In this document: piece after piece, positions 33,821 through 41,879 of the stretch
Numbering within the stretch: position 1 is the stretch's first letter
How the letters are laid out: every line of letters starts with the position of its first letter
Source: Cephaloticoccus primus
Lineage (GTDB): Bacteria; Verrucomicrobiota; Verrucomicrobiia; Opitutales; Opitutaceae
Length of the DNA stretch: 44,254 nt
Direction of reading: 5' to 3'
Assembly (NCBI RefSeq): GCF_001580015.1
Contig: NZ_LSZQ01000069.1
Span: 1 to 44,254, forward strand
Made by a program: the position numbers and the translations under genes
The notes under the pieces: model-generated
What the model saw: the letters and a program-made list of their open reading frames with translations, nothing else
Told to the model about the DNA's origin: nothing
The model's database searches: none

Positions 33821-35227
33821 ATGGAGAAAATTACGATGCCTACAGCCGAATCCATAACGAAGGTGAAGCCCGGGGAGTGGCGGGCGGTGGGGCTGGCCCT
33901 GCTCTACGTGGGCTCGCTTTTTTTGGCCTACTACTTGCTGCGCCCGATTCGCGACGAGATGGGCGTCGCTGGCGGGGTGCGGAACCTGCCGTGGTTGTTT
34001 ACGGGCACGCTGTGCGCGATGTTGGTGCTGAGTCCGCTGTTTGCGCTGGCGGTGAAGCGGCTGCCGAGGACCCGGTTTATCGCGCTGTCGTACCGGTTTT
34101 TTGCGAGTCACTTGCTGGTGTTTGTGGGGCTTTTGCAGTTTGCCCCCGAGAGCTGGGCGCTGGGGATCGGGCGCGCATTTTTCATCTGGGTGTCGGTGTT
34201 TAACCTGTTCGTGATCTCGGTGTTCTGGTCGCTGATGGTGGATGTCTTCAAGGCGGAGCAGGGGAAGCGGCTCTTCGGGCTCCTGTCGGCGGGAGTGACG
34301 GCGGGCGGCTTGCTGGGCTCGGCGATTACCTCGGCATTGGTGGGGCGCCTTGATCGGGTGTGGTTGATGGGACTGGCGGTCGTGTTCCTGGAAGTGGCGG
34401 TGTGGGCGGCGCGGCGTCTGTCGCGCGGCTCCGCAGCGGCAATACCGGCAGGCGATCAGCCGAGCGCGGACGGGGCGGCCAGTGAGCCAGCGTCGATTGC
34501 CGCAAAGGCTGCGCCGAGCCCCGCTCCAGAGGGCGAGGGGGACCGCGCGCTGGGCGGCCGGGTTTTTGACGGGATGTGGCACACGTTTCGCAATCCCTAC
34601 CTGGGCGGCATCGCGCTATTCATCCTGTTTTATACGGTGCTCTCGACCTTCCTGTATTTTCAGCAGGCAAGCATCGTGGCGGAGGCGTTTACGGATCGGG
34701 CCGCGCGCACGGCTTTTTTTGCACGGGTAGACTTGGCGGTTAACGCGCTCACGCTCGGCCTCCAGCTCTTCGTGACGAGCCGTTTGCTCGCGCGCGCGGG
34801 CCTGGTCGTGACGCTGTGCGTATTGCCGCTGGTGAGCGTGGCCGGTTTTGGCGCGCTGGCGCTCAGCCCGACGGTCGCGGTGCTCGTGGTCGTGCAGGTG
34901 CTGCGGCGGGTGGCGAACTTCGCCTTTGCGCGGCCCGCGCGCGAAATCCTGTTCACGCGTACGAGTCGCGAAGATCGCTACAAGGCCAAGAACTTCATCG
35001 ACACGGCGGTCTATCGCAGCGGCGACCAGCTCGGGAGCTGGGGCTACTCGGGGCTCATGGCGCTGGGGCTGGGCTTGGCGCAATTGCCACTGGTGGCCGT
35101 CCCGCTCTCGCTGCTGTGGCTGTTGTTGGCCGTGTGGCTCGGCCGGCAAAAGGGGGAGGACGCGGAGGCGGACTCTCCGGAGTCGCCGTCGTCGCACGCG
35201 CCTGCGGCTCCGCTTGGTCAAGGATGA
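33821..35227 (+). CDS. MFS-like carrier related to NTT/Tlc nucleotide transporters
   Basis: A 468-residue membrane protein with about twelve helices. Helix 1 ends in YYLLRPIRDEMG, a signature of carriers related to the ATP/ADP (Tlc, NTT) family that are often annotated only as MFS transporters. The middle holds a Pro/Ala-rich cytoplasmic loop (about 205-245), then a second half with FARPAREILFTRTSREDRYKAKNFID, also typical of this group. Free-living bacteria carry such proteins with unknown substrates, so nucleotide exchange should not be assumed. ATG codons at 33821 and 33836 are both possible. The gene converges with the pdxR-like gene, overlapping it by ten bases. Confidence 0.72.
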   Translation: MEKITMPTAESITKVKPGEWRAVGLALLYVGSLFLAYYLLRPIRDEMGVAGGVRNLPWLFTGTLCAMLVLSPLFALAVKRLPRTRFIALSYRFFASHLLVFVGLLQFAPESWALGIGRAFFIWVSVFNLFVISVFWSLMVDVFKAEQGKRLFGLLSAGVTAGGLLGSAITSALVGRLDRVWLMGLAVVFLEVAVWAARRLSRGSAAAIPAGDQPSADGAASEPASIAAKAAPSPAPEGEGDRALGGRVFDGMWHTFRNPYLGGIALFILFYTVLSTFLYFQQASIVAEAFTDRAARTAFFARVDLAVNALTLGLQLFVTSRLLARAGLVVTLCVLPLVSVAGFGALALSPTVAVLVVVQVLRRVANFAFARPAREILFTRTSREDRYKAKNFIDTAVYRSGDQLGSWGYSGLMALGLGLAQLPLVAVPLSLLWLLLAVWLGRQKGEDAEADSPESPSSHAPAAPLGQG

Positions 35228-36735
35228 CGGGGGCAGCTCGGCATACCCGGCAGCGCGCGCAGCACTTTGGCGAGTTTCTTGACGGCGGCTTTCAGCTCGC
35301 GCGGCGTGTGGGCGGCAAAGCCCATGAGGAAGCCCGCCTGATGCCGCCGTGAGGCGTGCAGCGCGCTGAGTCCCAGCAAGTCGATGCCCGCTTGGCGCGC
35401 GGCCTCTACGGCCTCGCGCTCGGGTATGTCGCGTACGAATAAGCAGGGCAGTTGCATGCCGCCTGCGGGGATTCGCGGCTCTACAAACTCGGCCAAGTGA
35501 TCACGTACCAGTTGGGCCAGCACGTCGTGTCGCTCGGCGTAGATCGCCCGCATCGTGCGCACGTATGCGCCGTAGTGGCCGCCCTTCATAAAGCGCGCCA
35601 AGGTGAGCTGCGGGAGCGGGGCGCTGTGCCCATCCAGCAGCGTGCGCGCCACAGTCATCGGTGCGACAAGCGCGGGCGGCAGCACCATGTAGCCGATGCG
35701 CAGCCCGGGCCACAGCGACTTGGTGAATGTGCCGATGTAGATCGTGCGCTCGTGTGGATCGAGCCCCTGCACGCAGGCGGTGGGTTTGCCCGCGTAGTGA
35801 AACTCGCTGTCGTAGTCGTCCTCAATGATCCAGCCCTGCTGCCGTCGCGCCCACTCGATGACGGCCAGCCGCCTGTCGAGTGCCAGCGTCGCGCCGGTGG
35901 GGAATTGGTGTGAGGGCGTTAGAAATATCGCCTTGGGCTGTGCGTGCGAGGCGGGCTTTGCGCGCGCCAAGTACTCCACGCGCAGGCCGTCGGCATCCAT
36001 TGGCACGGGCACACACTTCAGCCCAGCTGCGTCAAAGGCTTTGCGCGCACCTTGGTACACGGGGTCTTCGATAAAAATCCGATCACCAGCGTCGAGCAGT
36101 ACGGTGGCGCATAGGGTTAAAGCTTGTTGCGAACTGGTGAGGATGAGGACGCGCTCGGGCGTGGCGCGTGCGCCGCGCTCGAGTGTGACGTGGTCGGCGA
36201 TGGCGCGGCGCAGCGGTTCCATGCCCTGCGGCGGGCTGTGCAGGAGCACTTGGGTGCCGTACTCTTTTAAAACCTGTCTCTGTAGCCGCTCCCAGAGCGG
36301 CAGCGGAAAATGGCGCGTCTCTGGCACACCCGGGGCTAAGAGGCGCGGCTGCAAAAAATCGCTTAGCCCACCGCTCTTGAACAGCGCGCTCCCGCGCTGG
36401 CTGAGCTGCGAAGCGGCTAGCTGCTGGCGGCTTCCTTTAGGTTGAGTTTTCGTGTGCTCTGGCGCGCGTCGTGCGCGCTCCGAGACGAAGCTGCCGCTGC
36501 CGATCCGCCGCTCAATAAAGCCCTCGGTGTGGAGTTGGGCGTAGGCGGCCTCAACTGTATCGCGGGAGACTGCTAGTGCTTTGGCGAGGGCACGGGAGGC
36601 GGGCAATGGCCTGCCCGCAGCAAAGGCCCCGTCGAGGATCAGTTCCCGGATGGCTCGCTGGACGCGCGCGTGGAGAGGCAGGGCCTCCTGCGCCGGATCG
36701 TTGATCCACACTTTGACAGAATCAAAGTCTGGCAT
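35218..36735 (-). CDS. MocR/PdxR-family regulator (GntR HTH + aminotransferase fold)
   Basis: A 505-residue regulator. The N-terminal GntR winged helix (about 20-85) contains PLHARVQRAIRELILDGAF and GRPLPASRALAKALAVSRDTVEAAYAQL. The rest (about 130-490) is a fold-type I aminotransferase domain that binds pyridoxal phosphate: LTSSQQALTLCA, EDPVYQGAR, EDDYDSEFHY and the Schiff-base lysine K339 in FTKSLWPGLRIGY. Such proteins sense PLP or related amines and control vitamin B6 or GABA/taurine genes. It is divergent from a BenE-family transporter followed by yggS, which favours a B6-related role (inference). The ATG at 36735 is preferred; a TTG at 36765 is possible. Confidence 0.9.
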   Translation of the reverse strand: MPDFDSVKVWINDPAQEALPLHARVQRAIRELILDGAFAAGRPLPASRALAKALAVSRDTVEAAYAQLHTEGFIERRIGSGSFVSERARRAPEHTKTQPKGSRQQLAASQLSQRGSALFKSGGLSDFLQPRLLAPGVPETRHFPLPLWERLQRQVLKEYGTQVLLHSPPQGMEPLRRAIADHVTLERGARATPERVLILTSSQQALTLCATVLLDAGDRIFIEDPVYQGARKAFDAAGLKCVPVPMDADGLRVEYLARAKPASHAQPKAIFLTPSHQFPTGATLALDRRLAVIEWARRQQGWIIEDDYDSEFHYAGKPTACVQGLDPHERTIYIGTFTKSLWPGLRIGYMVLPPALVAPMTVARTLLDGHSAPLPQLTLARFMKGGHYGAYVRTMRAIYAERHDVLAQLVRDHLAEFVEPRIPAGGMQLPCLFVRDIPEREAVEAARQAGIDLLGLSALHASRRHQAGFLMGFAAHTPRELKAAVKKLAKVLRALPGMPSCPRHP

Positions 36736-36741
36736 GGTTAG

Positions 36742-36793
36742 AAAATTGGATGGTATGTCTTGCAAGAAAACGGATAGGACTTCAGTCCACTTT
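36742..36793. promoter_or_regulatory. Divergent promoter/operator region, MocR-type sites
   Basis: The short divergent gap holds AAAATTGGA on the plus strand (36742-36750) and AAAGTGGACT on the minus strand (36784-36793), two similar sites facing each other. Between them are TCTTGCAAGA (36758-36767) and GGACT-TC-AGTCC (36777-36788). The minus-strand motif resembles AAAGTGG-type boxes described for PdxR, as far as I recall. Binding by the adjacent regulator is inferred. Confidence 0.45.
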
Positions 36794-36859
36794 GGCGGTT
36801 AAAAAAACGACTCACACCGATCTGCCGTGCTGCCCTCAGCGAGCTATTTCCCGAAAAAC

Positions 36860-38110
36860 ATGACATCCGCCTCCACGCGTTCAACCGTTCGTTGGAACGA
36901 CCTTACCCATCCTGTCGTAGCTGGCCTGATCTCGGTCATCGTCAACTACGGCGGTACGTTCATTCTGGTGTTCCAGGCCGCCAAGGTGGCTGGCCTCAGC
37001 CCCGAGCTGACGGCTTCGTGGGTCTGGTCGATTTCGATTGGCGTGGGCGTAACCGGGATATTCCTGAGCTGGATTTCCCGTGAGCCGATCATCACCGCCT
37101 GGTCCACGCCGGCAGCGGCGTTCCTGGTCACGGCGCTGGCGACTACGCCCTATGCGGAAGCTGTCGGTGCCTACCTGATTTCGGCCGCCGCGTTCGTGGT
37201 GCTCGGGCTGTCCGGCTGGTTCGAGCGGGTCATCCGCATGATCCCGCCTGGCGTGGCCGCCGGGCTGCTGGCCGGCATCCTGCTTCAGTTCGGTATCGGC
37301 GCCTTTGGCGGCATGACGGTCGATCCCCTGCTCGCCGGGCTCCTGATCGTGGCCTACCTGGTGTTCAAGCGTTTCAGCGCGCGCTACGCAGTGGTGGGCA
37401 TCTTGGTGCTGGGGCTGGCCTTCCTGTTGGCCCAGGAGCGCGTCGATCTGTCCGGGTTGAGGCTGGAGTTGGCTACGCCGGTCTTCACCATGCCCGCGTT
37501 CTCGCTCAATGCCCTGCTGAGCGTAGCCCTGCCGCTGTTCCTGATCACCCTGACCGGACAGTACATGCCCGGCATGCTGGTGCTGCGCAACGACGGCTTC
37601 AAGACCAACGCCAACCCCATCGTGACGGTCACAGGGCTGGGTTCGCTGCTGATGGCGCCGTTCGGTTCGCACGCCTTCAACATCGCCGCCATCACGGCTG
37701 CCATCGCCACAGGCAGAGAGGCGCACGAAGACCCATCCAAGCGCTGGATCGCCGGCATTGCCGCAGGCATCTTTTACGTGCTGGTCGGAGTGTTCGGGGT
37801 CACGCTCGCCGCCGTGTTCATGGCCTTCCCGGCGACTTTCATCACTACGTTGGCCGGTCTGGCGTTGCTGGGCACGATCGGCGGCAGCTTGGCCAGTGCG
37901 CTGGTCGACCCCAAGGCTCGCGAAGCGTCGCTCATCACCTTCCTGGCCGCCGCCGCCAACATCAACTTGCTCGGTATTGGTGGCGCGTTCTGGGGGCTCG
38001 TGATCGGACTGGTTGCTCATGCGGTGCTCAATGGCAGGCTGCCTCGACTCGCGCCGAGCATTGTAAGCCCTGCTGTTTTGCCAAATCCTGTTAACCAACG
38101 CTCAAGCTGA
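36860..38110 (+). CDS. benE: BenE-family proton symporter
   Basis: A 416-residue membrane protein with about twelve helices, matching the benzoate/H+ symporter (BenE) family throughout: WSISIGVGVTGIFLSW, AWSTPAAAFLV, GLSGWFERVIRMIPPGVA, LTGQYMPGMLVLRNDGF and the SHAFNIAAITAAI segment. The family name comes from a benzoate carrier, but no aromatic degradation gene is present. Its neighbours are a PLP-binding regulator and a PLP-homeostasis protein. Its stop codon overlaps the yggS start by one base (TGATG). The ATG at 36860 fits the family; a GTG at 36827 is less likely. Codon choice looks somewhat different from the flanking genes, hinting at transfer. Confidence 0.88.
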   Translation: MTSASTRSTVRWNDLTHPVVAGLISVIVNYGGTFILVFQAAKVAGLSPELTASWVWSISIGVGVTGIFLSWISREPIITAWSTPAAAFLVTALATTPYAEAVGAYLISAAAFVVLGLSGWFERVIRMIPPGVAAGLLAGILLQFGIGAFGGMTVDPLLAGLLIVAYLVFKRFSARYAVVGILVLGLAFLLAQERVDLSGLRLELATPVFTMPAFSLNALLSVALPLFLITLTGQYMPGMLVLRNDGFKTNANPIVTVTGLGSLLMAPFGSHAFNIAAITAAIATGREAHEDPSKRWIAGIAAGIFYVLVGVFGVTLAAVFMAFPATFITTLAGLALLGTIGGSLASALVDPKAREASLITFLAAAANINLLGIGGAFWGLVIGLVAHAVLNGRLPRLAPSIVSPAVLPNPVNQRSS

Positions 38111-38919
38111 TGACTGTTCCCACCGATACCCAAACCCGTCACGACCAGCATGGTCGCTATCCCGAGGCCAGCACGGTCGAGGATTTCCGGCACAACCTCG
38201 CTGCGGTGCGAGCGCGCATCGCGGCCGCCTGCCAACGAGTCGGGCGCGATCCGGCCAGCGTGCGACTGCTGCCGGTCAGCAAGACCAAGCCCGAGGCCAG
38301 CCTGCGCCTCGCCTACGCGGCAGGCTGCCGGCTGCTGGGCGAAAACAAGGTGCAGGAGGCCTACGGCAAGTGGGAGGCGATGCAGGACTTGAGCGATCTG
38401 CGCTGGTCGGTCATCGGCCACTTGCAGTCCAACAAGGCCAAGCTGGTCGCGCGCTTCGCCGCGGAGTTTCAGGCGCTCGACAGCCTGCACCTGGCCGAGG
38501 TGCTCGACCGCCGCCTGCAAGCGCAGGGGCGCTCGCTGGATGTGTTTGTGCAGGTCAACACTTCGGGCGAGACCAGCAAGTACGGGCTGTCGCCCGAGGA
38601 GGTGCCCGCTTTTTTGCAGGCGCTGCCCACGTTTTCGGCGCTGCGCGTGCGCGGGCTGATGACGCTGGCGCTGTTTTCCAGCGAGGCCGAGCGGGTACGA
38701 GAGTGCTTCGTGCTGCTGCGCACGCTGCGCGACCAACTGCGGCAGAGTGCGCCCGCCGGTATCGGGCTGGACGAGCTGTCGATGGGCATGTCCGGCGACT
38801 TTGAAATCGCCATCGAGGAAGGCGCCACCGTGGTGCGCGTGGGCCAGGCGATCTTTGGCGCGCGCGATACGCCGGACAGCTATTACTGGCCCACCCAAAC
38901 CGGCGCCCCCCAGTCATGA
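38110..38919 (+). CDS. yggS: YggS-family PLP homeostasis protein
   Basis: A 269-residue protein of the PLPHP (YggS/PROSC) family, which binds pyridoxal phosphate without known catalysis and keeps vitamin B6 and amino acid pools balanced. The PLP lysine is K58 in LLPVSKTKP. Further family motifs are GENKVQEAYGKW, WSVIGHLQSNKAK, VQVNTSGETSKYGL, LRVRGLMTLAL, LSMGMSGDFEIAIEEGAT and VRVGQAIFG. An N-terminal extension of about 22 residues is His/Thr-rich and unusual. Translational coupling to benE upstream (one-base overlap) and to the acetyltransferase downstream (ATGA overlap) is evident. Confidence 0.94.
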   Translation: MTVPTDTQTRHDQHGRYPEASTVEDFRHNLAAVRARIAAACQRVGRDPASVRLLPVSKTKPEASLRLAYAAGCRLLGENKVQEAYGKWEAMQDLSDLRWSVIGHLQSNKAKLVARFAAEFQALDSLHLAEVLDRRLQAQGRSLDVFVQVNTSGETSKYGLSPEEVPAFLQALPTFSALRVRGLMTLALFSSEAERVRECFVLLRTLRDQLRQSAPAGIGLDELSMGMSGDFEIAIEEGATVVRVGQAIFGARDTPDSYYWPTQTGAPQS

Positions 38920-39896
38920 CTGCTCCCATGACTGCCGAAGCGGGCTCCCTGCCGATTGGGGCACCGCTTCCGGATTGGCAGCCGCTGCCGCTGCCTGCGC
39001 GCATTGTTCTGGAGGGGCGCGATTGCCGCCTGGAGCCGCTCGATCCCGCGCGCCACAGCGATGCACTTTGGGCGGCCTACAGCCAGGCGCCCGATGCGCG
39101 CGACTGGACGTATTTGCCGATTGGCCCGTTTGCGGACGCACAGGCGTTTCGCGCCCACATTGAGCAGATTTCTCAGGAGGCCGATCCGCTGCACTTTGCG
39201 GTGGTCGAGCTGCGCAGTGGCTCGGCCGTGGGCACGTTGGCGCTGATGCGCCAGCAGCCTCAGCACGGCGTGATCGAGGTGGGCTGGGTGGTGTTTTCTC
39301 CGGCTCTGCAACGCTCGCGGATTTCGACCGAGGCGCAGTTTTTGCTGATGACCTACGTGTTCGACCGACTCGGCTACCGCCGCTACGAGTGGAAGTGCGA
39401 CAGCCTCAATCGGCGCTCCCGCAAGGCCGCGCAGCGGCTGGGCTTTCAGTACGAAGGGACTTTTCGCCAAGCCATCGTCTACAAGGAGCGGAGCCGCGAC
39501 ACGGCATGGTTTGCGATTATCGACAAGGATTGGCCGGTGGTGAAGGCGGCCTTTCAGCACTGGCTGGAGCCGGGTAATTTTGATGCCGCGGGGCAGCAGC
39601 GCAGGCGCTTGCAGGAGATTCGCGAATCGCTCGCGGGCTCGCTTGCAGGTGCGCCTGTAGTCGCGAAATCGGGCTCGGGGCAGCGGGCGTTGAGGCGTCC
39701 TCACCCCAGTGAGGCAGCTCTGCCTGCTCCGGCCGGAGCGCGCGACTTTTTGGGGAAGCCGTCCGGTGTGGCGGCTGCCTTTTATTTTGCGTGTTCCCCC
39801 AATCGCGTGAGCGTAGGCGGCAGTGCGATCCGGGCCTTGCTGGCCCTTCGCGCCAAAGGAGCAAACTCATCATGTCTATCCCCACCATTACCCTGA
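38916..39896 (+). CDS. GNAT-family N-acetyltransferase, RimJ/RimL type
   Basis: A 326-residue protein whose first 230 residues match GNAT acetyltransferases of the RimJ/RimL group: CRLEPLDPARHSDALW, HFAVVELRSGSAVGTLAL, EVGWVVFSPALQRSRISTEA (acetyl-CoA region), YRRYEWKCDSLNRRSRKAAQRLGF and EGTFRQAIVYKERSRDTAWFA. The last 90 residues are Pro/Ser/Arg-rich and unlike the family; they run over the leader and first 25 bases of the next gene, so this tail may come from loss of an earlier stop. It is coupled to yggS by an ATGA overlap. Substrate unknown; a protein N-terminus or small molecule is possible. Confidence 0.82.
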   Translation: MTAPMTAEAGSLPIGAPLPDWQPLPLPARIVLEGRDCRLEPLDPARHSDALWAAYSQAPDARDWTYLPIGPFADAQAFRAHIEQISQEADPLHFAVVELRSGSAVGTLALMRQQPQHGVIEVGWVVFSPALQRSRISTEAQFLLMTYVFDRLGYRRYEWKCDSLNRRSRKAAQRLGFQYEGTFRQAIVYKERSRDTAWFAIIDKDWPVVKAAFQHWLEPGNFDAAGQQRRRLQEIRESLAGSLAGAPVVAKSGSGQRALRRPHPSEAALPAPAGARDFLGKPSGVAAAFYFACSPNRVSVGGSAIRALLALRAKGANSSCLSPPLP

Positions 39897-40693
39897 ACGA
39901 TGGCCGCCAGATCCCGCAGCTCGGGTTTGGCGTTTGGCAATTATCTGAAGAGCAAATCGTGCCCACGCTGCTGCGCGCGTTTGAGGTCGGCTACCGGCAT
40001 ATCGACACGGCGATGATTTACGGAAACGAGGCGGGCGTCGGCCGCGCGATTCGCGAGTCGGGGCTGCCGCGCGAGTCGTTCTTTGTCACGACCAAGCTCT
40101 GGAACACCGACCACGAGCGCGCCCGCGCTGCGCTGGAGGAGAGCCTCGGGCGACTGGGCCTGGACTACGTGGACCTCTACCTGATCCACTGGCCGAAGGC
40201 GGGGCTCGACAAGCGCGTGGACGCTTGGCGGGAGATGGAGCAGGCGCGCGCGGAAGGGCTCATCCGCTCGATCGGGCTCTCCAATTTCACGCCGCGCTTC
40301 CTGAGCGAGATCCTGGAAAAGGGCACGGTCGTGCCTGCCGTGAACCAGATCGAGTACCACCCGACTTTTCAGCAGCGCGAGGTCGAGGCCGCCAACACCG
40401 CTGCGGGCGTGGTGACCGAGGCATGGTCGCCGCTCGGTCAGGCCAAGGATCTGGGCAGCGAGGCGGTGAGCCGGATCGCGCGCGAGACGGGCCGCAGCGC
40501 CGCCCAGGTCATCCTGCGCTGGCACTTGCAGGCCGGGCGGGTGGTGATCCCCAAGACGGCTACGCCTGCGCGGATCGCGGAGAATTTTGCCGTGACGGAT
40601 TTTGTGCTCAGCCCCGAGCAAATGGCGGCGATTGACGCACTCGAATGCGGTAACCGCCTCGGCAACGATCCCGACCTCGTCCACGACTGGTGA
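39872..40693 (+). CDS. Aldo/keto reductase, 2,5-diketo-gluconate reductase-like (AKR4)
   Basis: A 273-residue cytoplasmic aldo/keto reductase of the DkgA/DkgB (AKR5) type, without an export signal, in contrast to AKR1-3. The tetrad is D45, Y50 (DTAMIY), K75 (TTKLW) and H106 (LIHWP). LGFGVWQL, NQIEYHPTFQQ, WSPLGQAKDL and VVIPKTATPARIAEN are the usual landmarks, the last binding the NADPH phosphate. Members reduce 2,5-diketo-D-gluconate, methylglyoxal and other carbonyls. AAAGGA 12-17 bases before the ATG at 39872 is a good ribosome-binding site; longer starts are not supported. It overlaps the acetyltransferase tail by 25 bases. Confidence 0.92.
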   Translation: MSIPTITLNDGRQIPQLGFGVWQLSEEQIVPTLLRAFEVGYRHIDTAMIYGNEAGVGRAIRESGLPRESFFVTTKLWNTDHERARAALEESLGRLGLDYVDLYLIHWPKAGLDKRVDAWREMEQARAEGLIRSIGLSNFTPRFLSEILEKGTVVPAVNQIEYHPTFQQREVEAANTAAGVVTEAWSPLGQAKDLGSEAVSRIARETGRSAAQVILRWHLQAGRVVIPKTATPARIAENFAVTDFVLSPEQMAAIDALECGNRLGNDPDLVHDW

Positions 40694-40703
40694 GGTGAAG
40701 CCG

Positions 40704-40744
40704 GAACCCATTTGGGCGAATCAAAATAGTTTACGGGTTAAACC
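40704..40744 (+). repeat. Intergenic repeat element, copy 2
   Basis: Second copy of the element at 3661-3700, here 10 bases after the AKR4 stop. It contains ACCCA-TTTGGGCGA and AGTTTACGGGTTAAACC; GTTTA and TAAAC form a perfect five-base dyad around CGGGT. Confidence 0.45.
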
Positions 40745-40765
40745 TGCTCCCGATCTTTTCCTGCC

Positions 40766-40800
40766 ATTTGTCCGTTGGGCGCAACGCCCAGCAGACAAAT
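40766..40800. repeat. 35-base near-perfect palindrome
   Basis: Two 15-base arms (40766-40780 and 40786-40800) start ATTTGTC and end GACAAAT, with one mismatch and one G-U pair, around a GCAAC loop. It lies between AKR4 and the small membrane protein. It may be a terminator without U-run or an extragenic palindrome; no second copy was seen here. Confidence 0.6.
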
Positions 40801-40939
40801 CGCACAGTGAATGGGAGTGGCGACCCTGACGAGCCGTCTTTTGCTGAAGTCGGGTGGCTCACGCTTTAAAAGCGACAAAAGACCCCTCTGGACACGCGGC
40901 AGTTTCTCGCTCTGGATCAGCGGTCACTTTTTCCAAGCT

Positions 40940-41182
40940 ATGGCTTCCAAAAAAACTGTGAGTCCTCTCGGCGTCGTGATCGACCTGGCCTTTGTGGCCG
41001 GATTCTTCCTCATCATTTTCAACGTGGTGCAGTCGCACGTGCCCTCCAATGATCCGGCGATGGTGCTCTTGTGGAGCGTGCTCACGGCGGCCTGTCTCTC
41101 GGGCACTTTCTGGATCGCGATCCAGATGTTTCGCGTCGTCCTGCGCGCGCAGCTCCAGCGCAACCGAGGCGAGCGGGGCTAG
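40940..41182 (+). CDS. Small two-helix membrane protein, unknown function
   Basis: An 80-residue protein with two predicted helices, about 10-28 (LGVVIDLAFVAGFFLIIFN) and 40-65 (AMVLLWSVLTAACLSGTFWI), joined by a short SHVPSNDPA loop and ending in a basic tail (RAQLQRNRGERG). No family was recognised. The ATG at 40940 starts the part that looks like protein; an upstream in-frame ATG at 40811 would add a Ser/Arg-rich stretch that crosses intergenic sequence. A strong terminator follows 20 bases after the stop, supporting it as a real, singly transcribed gene. Confidence 0.65.
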   Translation: MASKKTVSPLGVVIDLAFVAGFFLIIFNVVQSHVPSNDPAMVLLWSVLTAACLSGTFWIAIQMFRVVLRAQLQRNRGERG

Positions 41183-41202
41183 GGTTTTTCCTCGCTTCGC
41201 GG

Positions 41203-41227
41203 CGCGGCCGCTTCGGCCGCGTTTTTT
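41203..41227 (+). terminator. Rho-independent terminator
   Basis: CGCGGCCG (41203-41210) pairs perfectly with CGGCCGCG (41214-41221) around CTT and is followed by six T (41222-41227). It ends the small membrane protein transcript. The following 190 bases, to 41417, are GC-rich and show no gene. Confidence 0.85.
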
Positions 41228-41397
41228 GGCTGGCGCGACGCAGCGGGAGAGTTGGGGGGGGCTGAGTGTGTCGGCACGGCGGCCTTTTGCCGCCGTTGCT
41301 GCGGCGATGCACCGCGCGTCTCCGGTGTCGCGCGTGCCCAAACGGGGAGCCAGCGCGCGGAGCGTTTTTGGTGCAGTGCGGGTGTAAACCGAAGGGA

Positions 41398-41412
41398 GGA
41401 GCGCCACGCTCC
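41398..41412 (-). terminator. Short hairpin after the stress protein gene
   Basis: GGAGCG (41398-41403) and CGCTCC (41407-41412) form a six-pair stem with a three-base loop, six bases downstream of the minus-strand stress protein stop. The stem is short and no U-run follows, so this is a weak terminator candidate. Confidence 0.3.
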
Positions 41413-41417
41413 CACCT

Positions 41418-41879
41418 TTAGCGCTTCTTCGTTTTCTTGGTCGGGTGCGGCGGGACGACTACGACGGGGCAGGGCGCGCGGCGTATCAGCCCCGAGGCGG
41501 TGCTTCCGGCGAACAGGTCGTAGAGCGCGGAGTGCCCGTGCGAGCCGACGACGATGTAGTCGGCCTTGGTCTTCTTCGCCTGTTCGATGATGCTGCGGAC
41601 GGGGGCTCCAGTGGCTTGGGCAACCTCGACCGGGACGCCTGCGCTGCGCGCGACGCTCTTCTGGCGTTTATCGAGCTCCTTTGCGCTCGTGCGCTCGCTG
41701 ATGGCGACGATGTCCTGGACGTTGGTCATGATCGCGCCGTACTCGCTGATGAGCACGGGGGGCTGCACGATGTGGAGCAAGACGATGCGCGCGTTGTGTT
41801 CGCGGGCCAGGTTGATGGCGACTTTGAGGACGGAGTTGCTCGCCCTGGAAAAGTCGATTGGGGCAAGGATCGTTTTCAT
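41418..41879 (-). CDS. Universal stress protein, UspA family
   Basis: A 153-residue single-domain universal stress protein. The ATP-binding signature G-x2-G-x9-G-S is present as GSHGHSALYDLFAGS near the C-terminus, with the early Asp of MKTILAPIDFS and the ILLHIVQPP-like second strand, so it is of the nucleotide-binding type. The tail PTKKTKKR is basic. Such proteins help cells survive starvation and stress; the exact role cannot be read from sequence. It is divergent from the sugar isomerase gene with 166 bases between. Confidence 0.92.
   Translation of the reverse strand: MKTILAPIDFSRASNSVLKVAINLAREHNARIVLLHIVQPPVLISEYGAIMTNVQDIVAISERTSAKELDKRQKSVARSAGVPVEVAQATGAPVRSIIEQAKKTKADYIVVGSHGHSALYDLFAGSTASGLIRRAPCPVVVVPPHPTKKTKKR

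Noticed and set aside
36881-38098. A 405-codon minus-strand frame opposite benE
   Set aside because: Gln/His/Arg-rich composition is typical of the reverse complement of membrane protein genes; no motif seen.
41228-41417. Small plus-strand gene after the terminator at 41203-41227
   Set aside because: The frames are Arg/Ala/Gly-rich with no start context and contain further hairpins; nothing supports coding.
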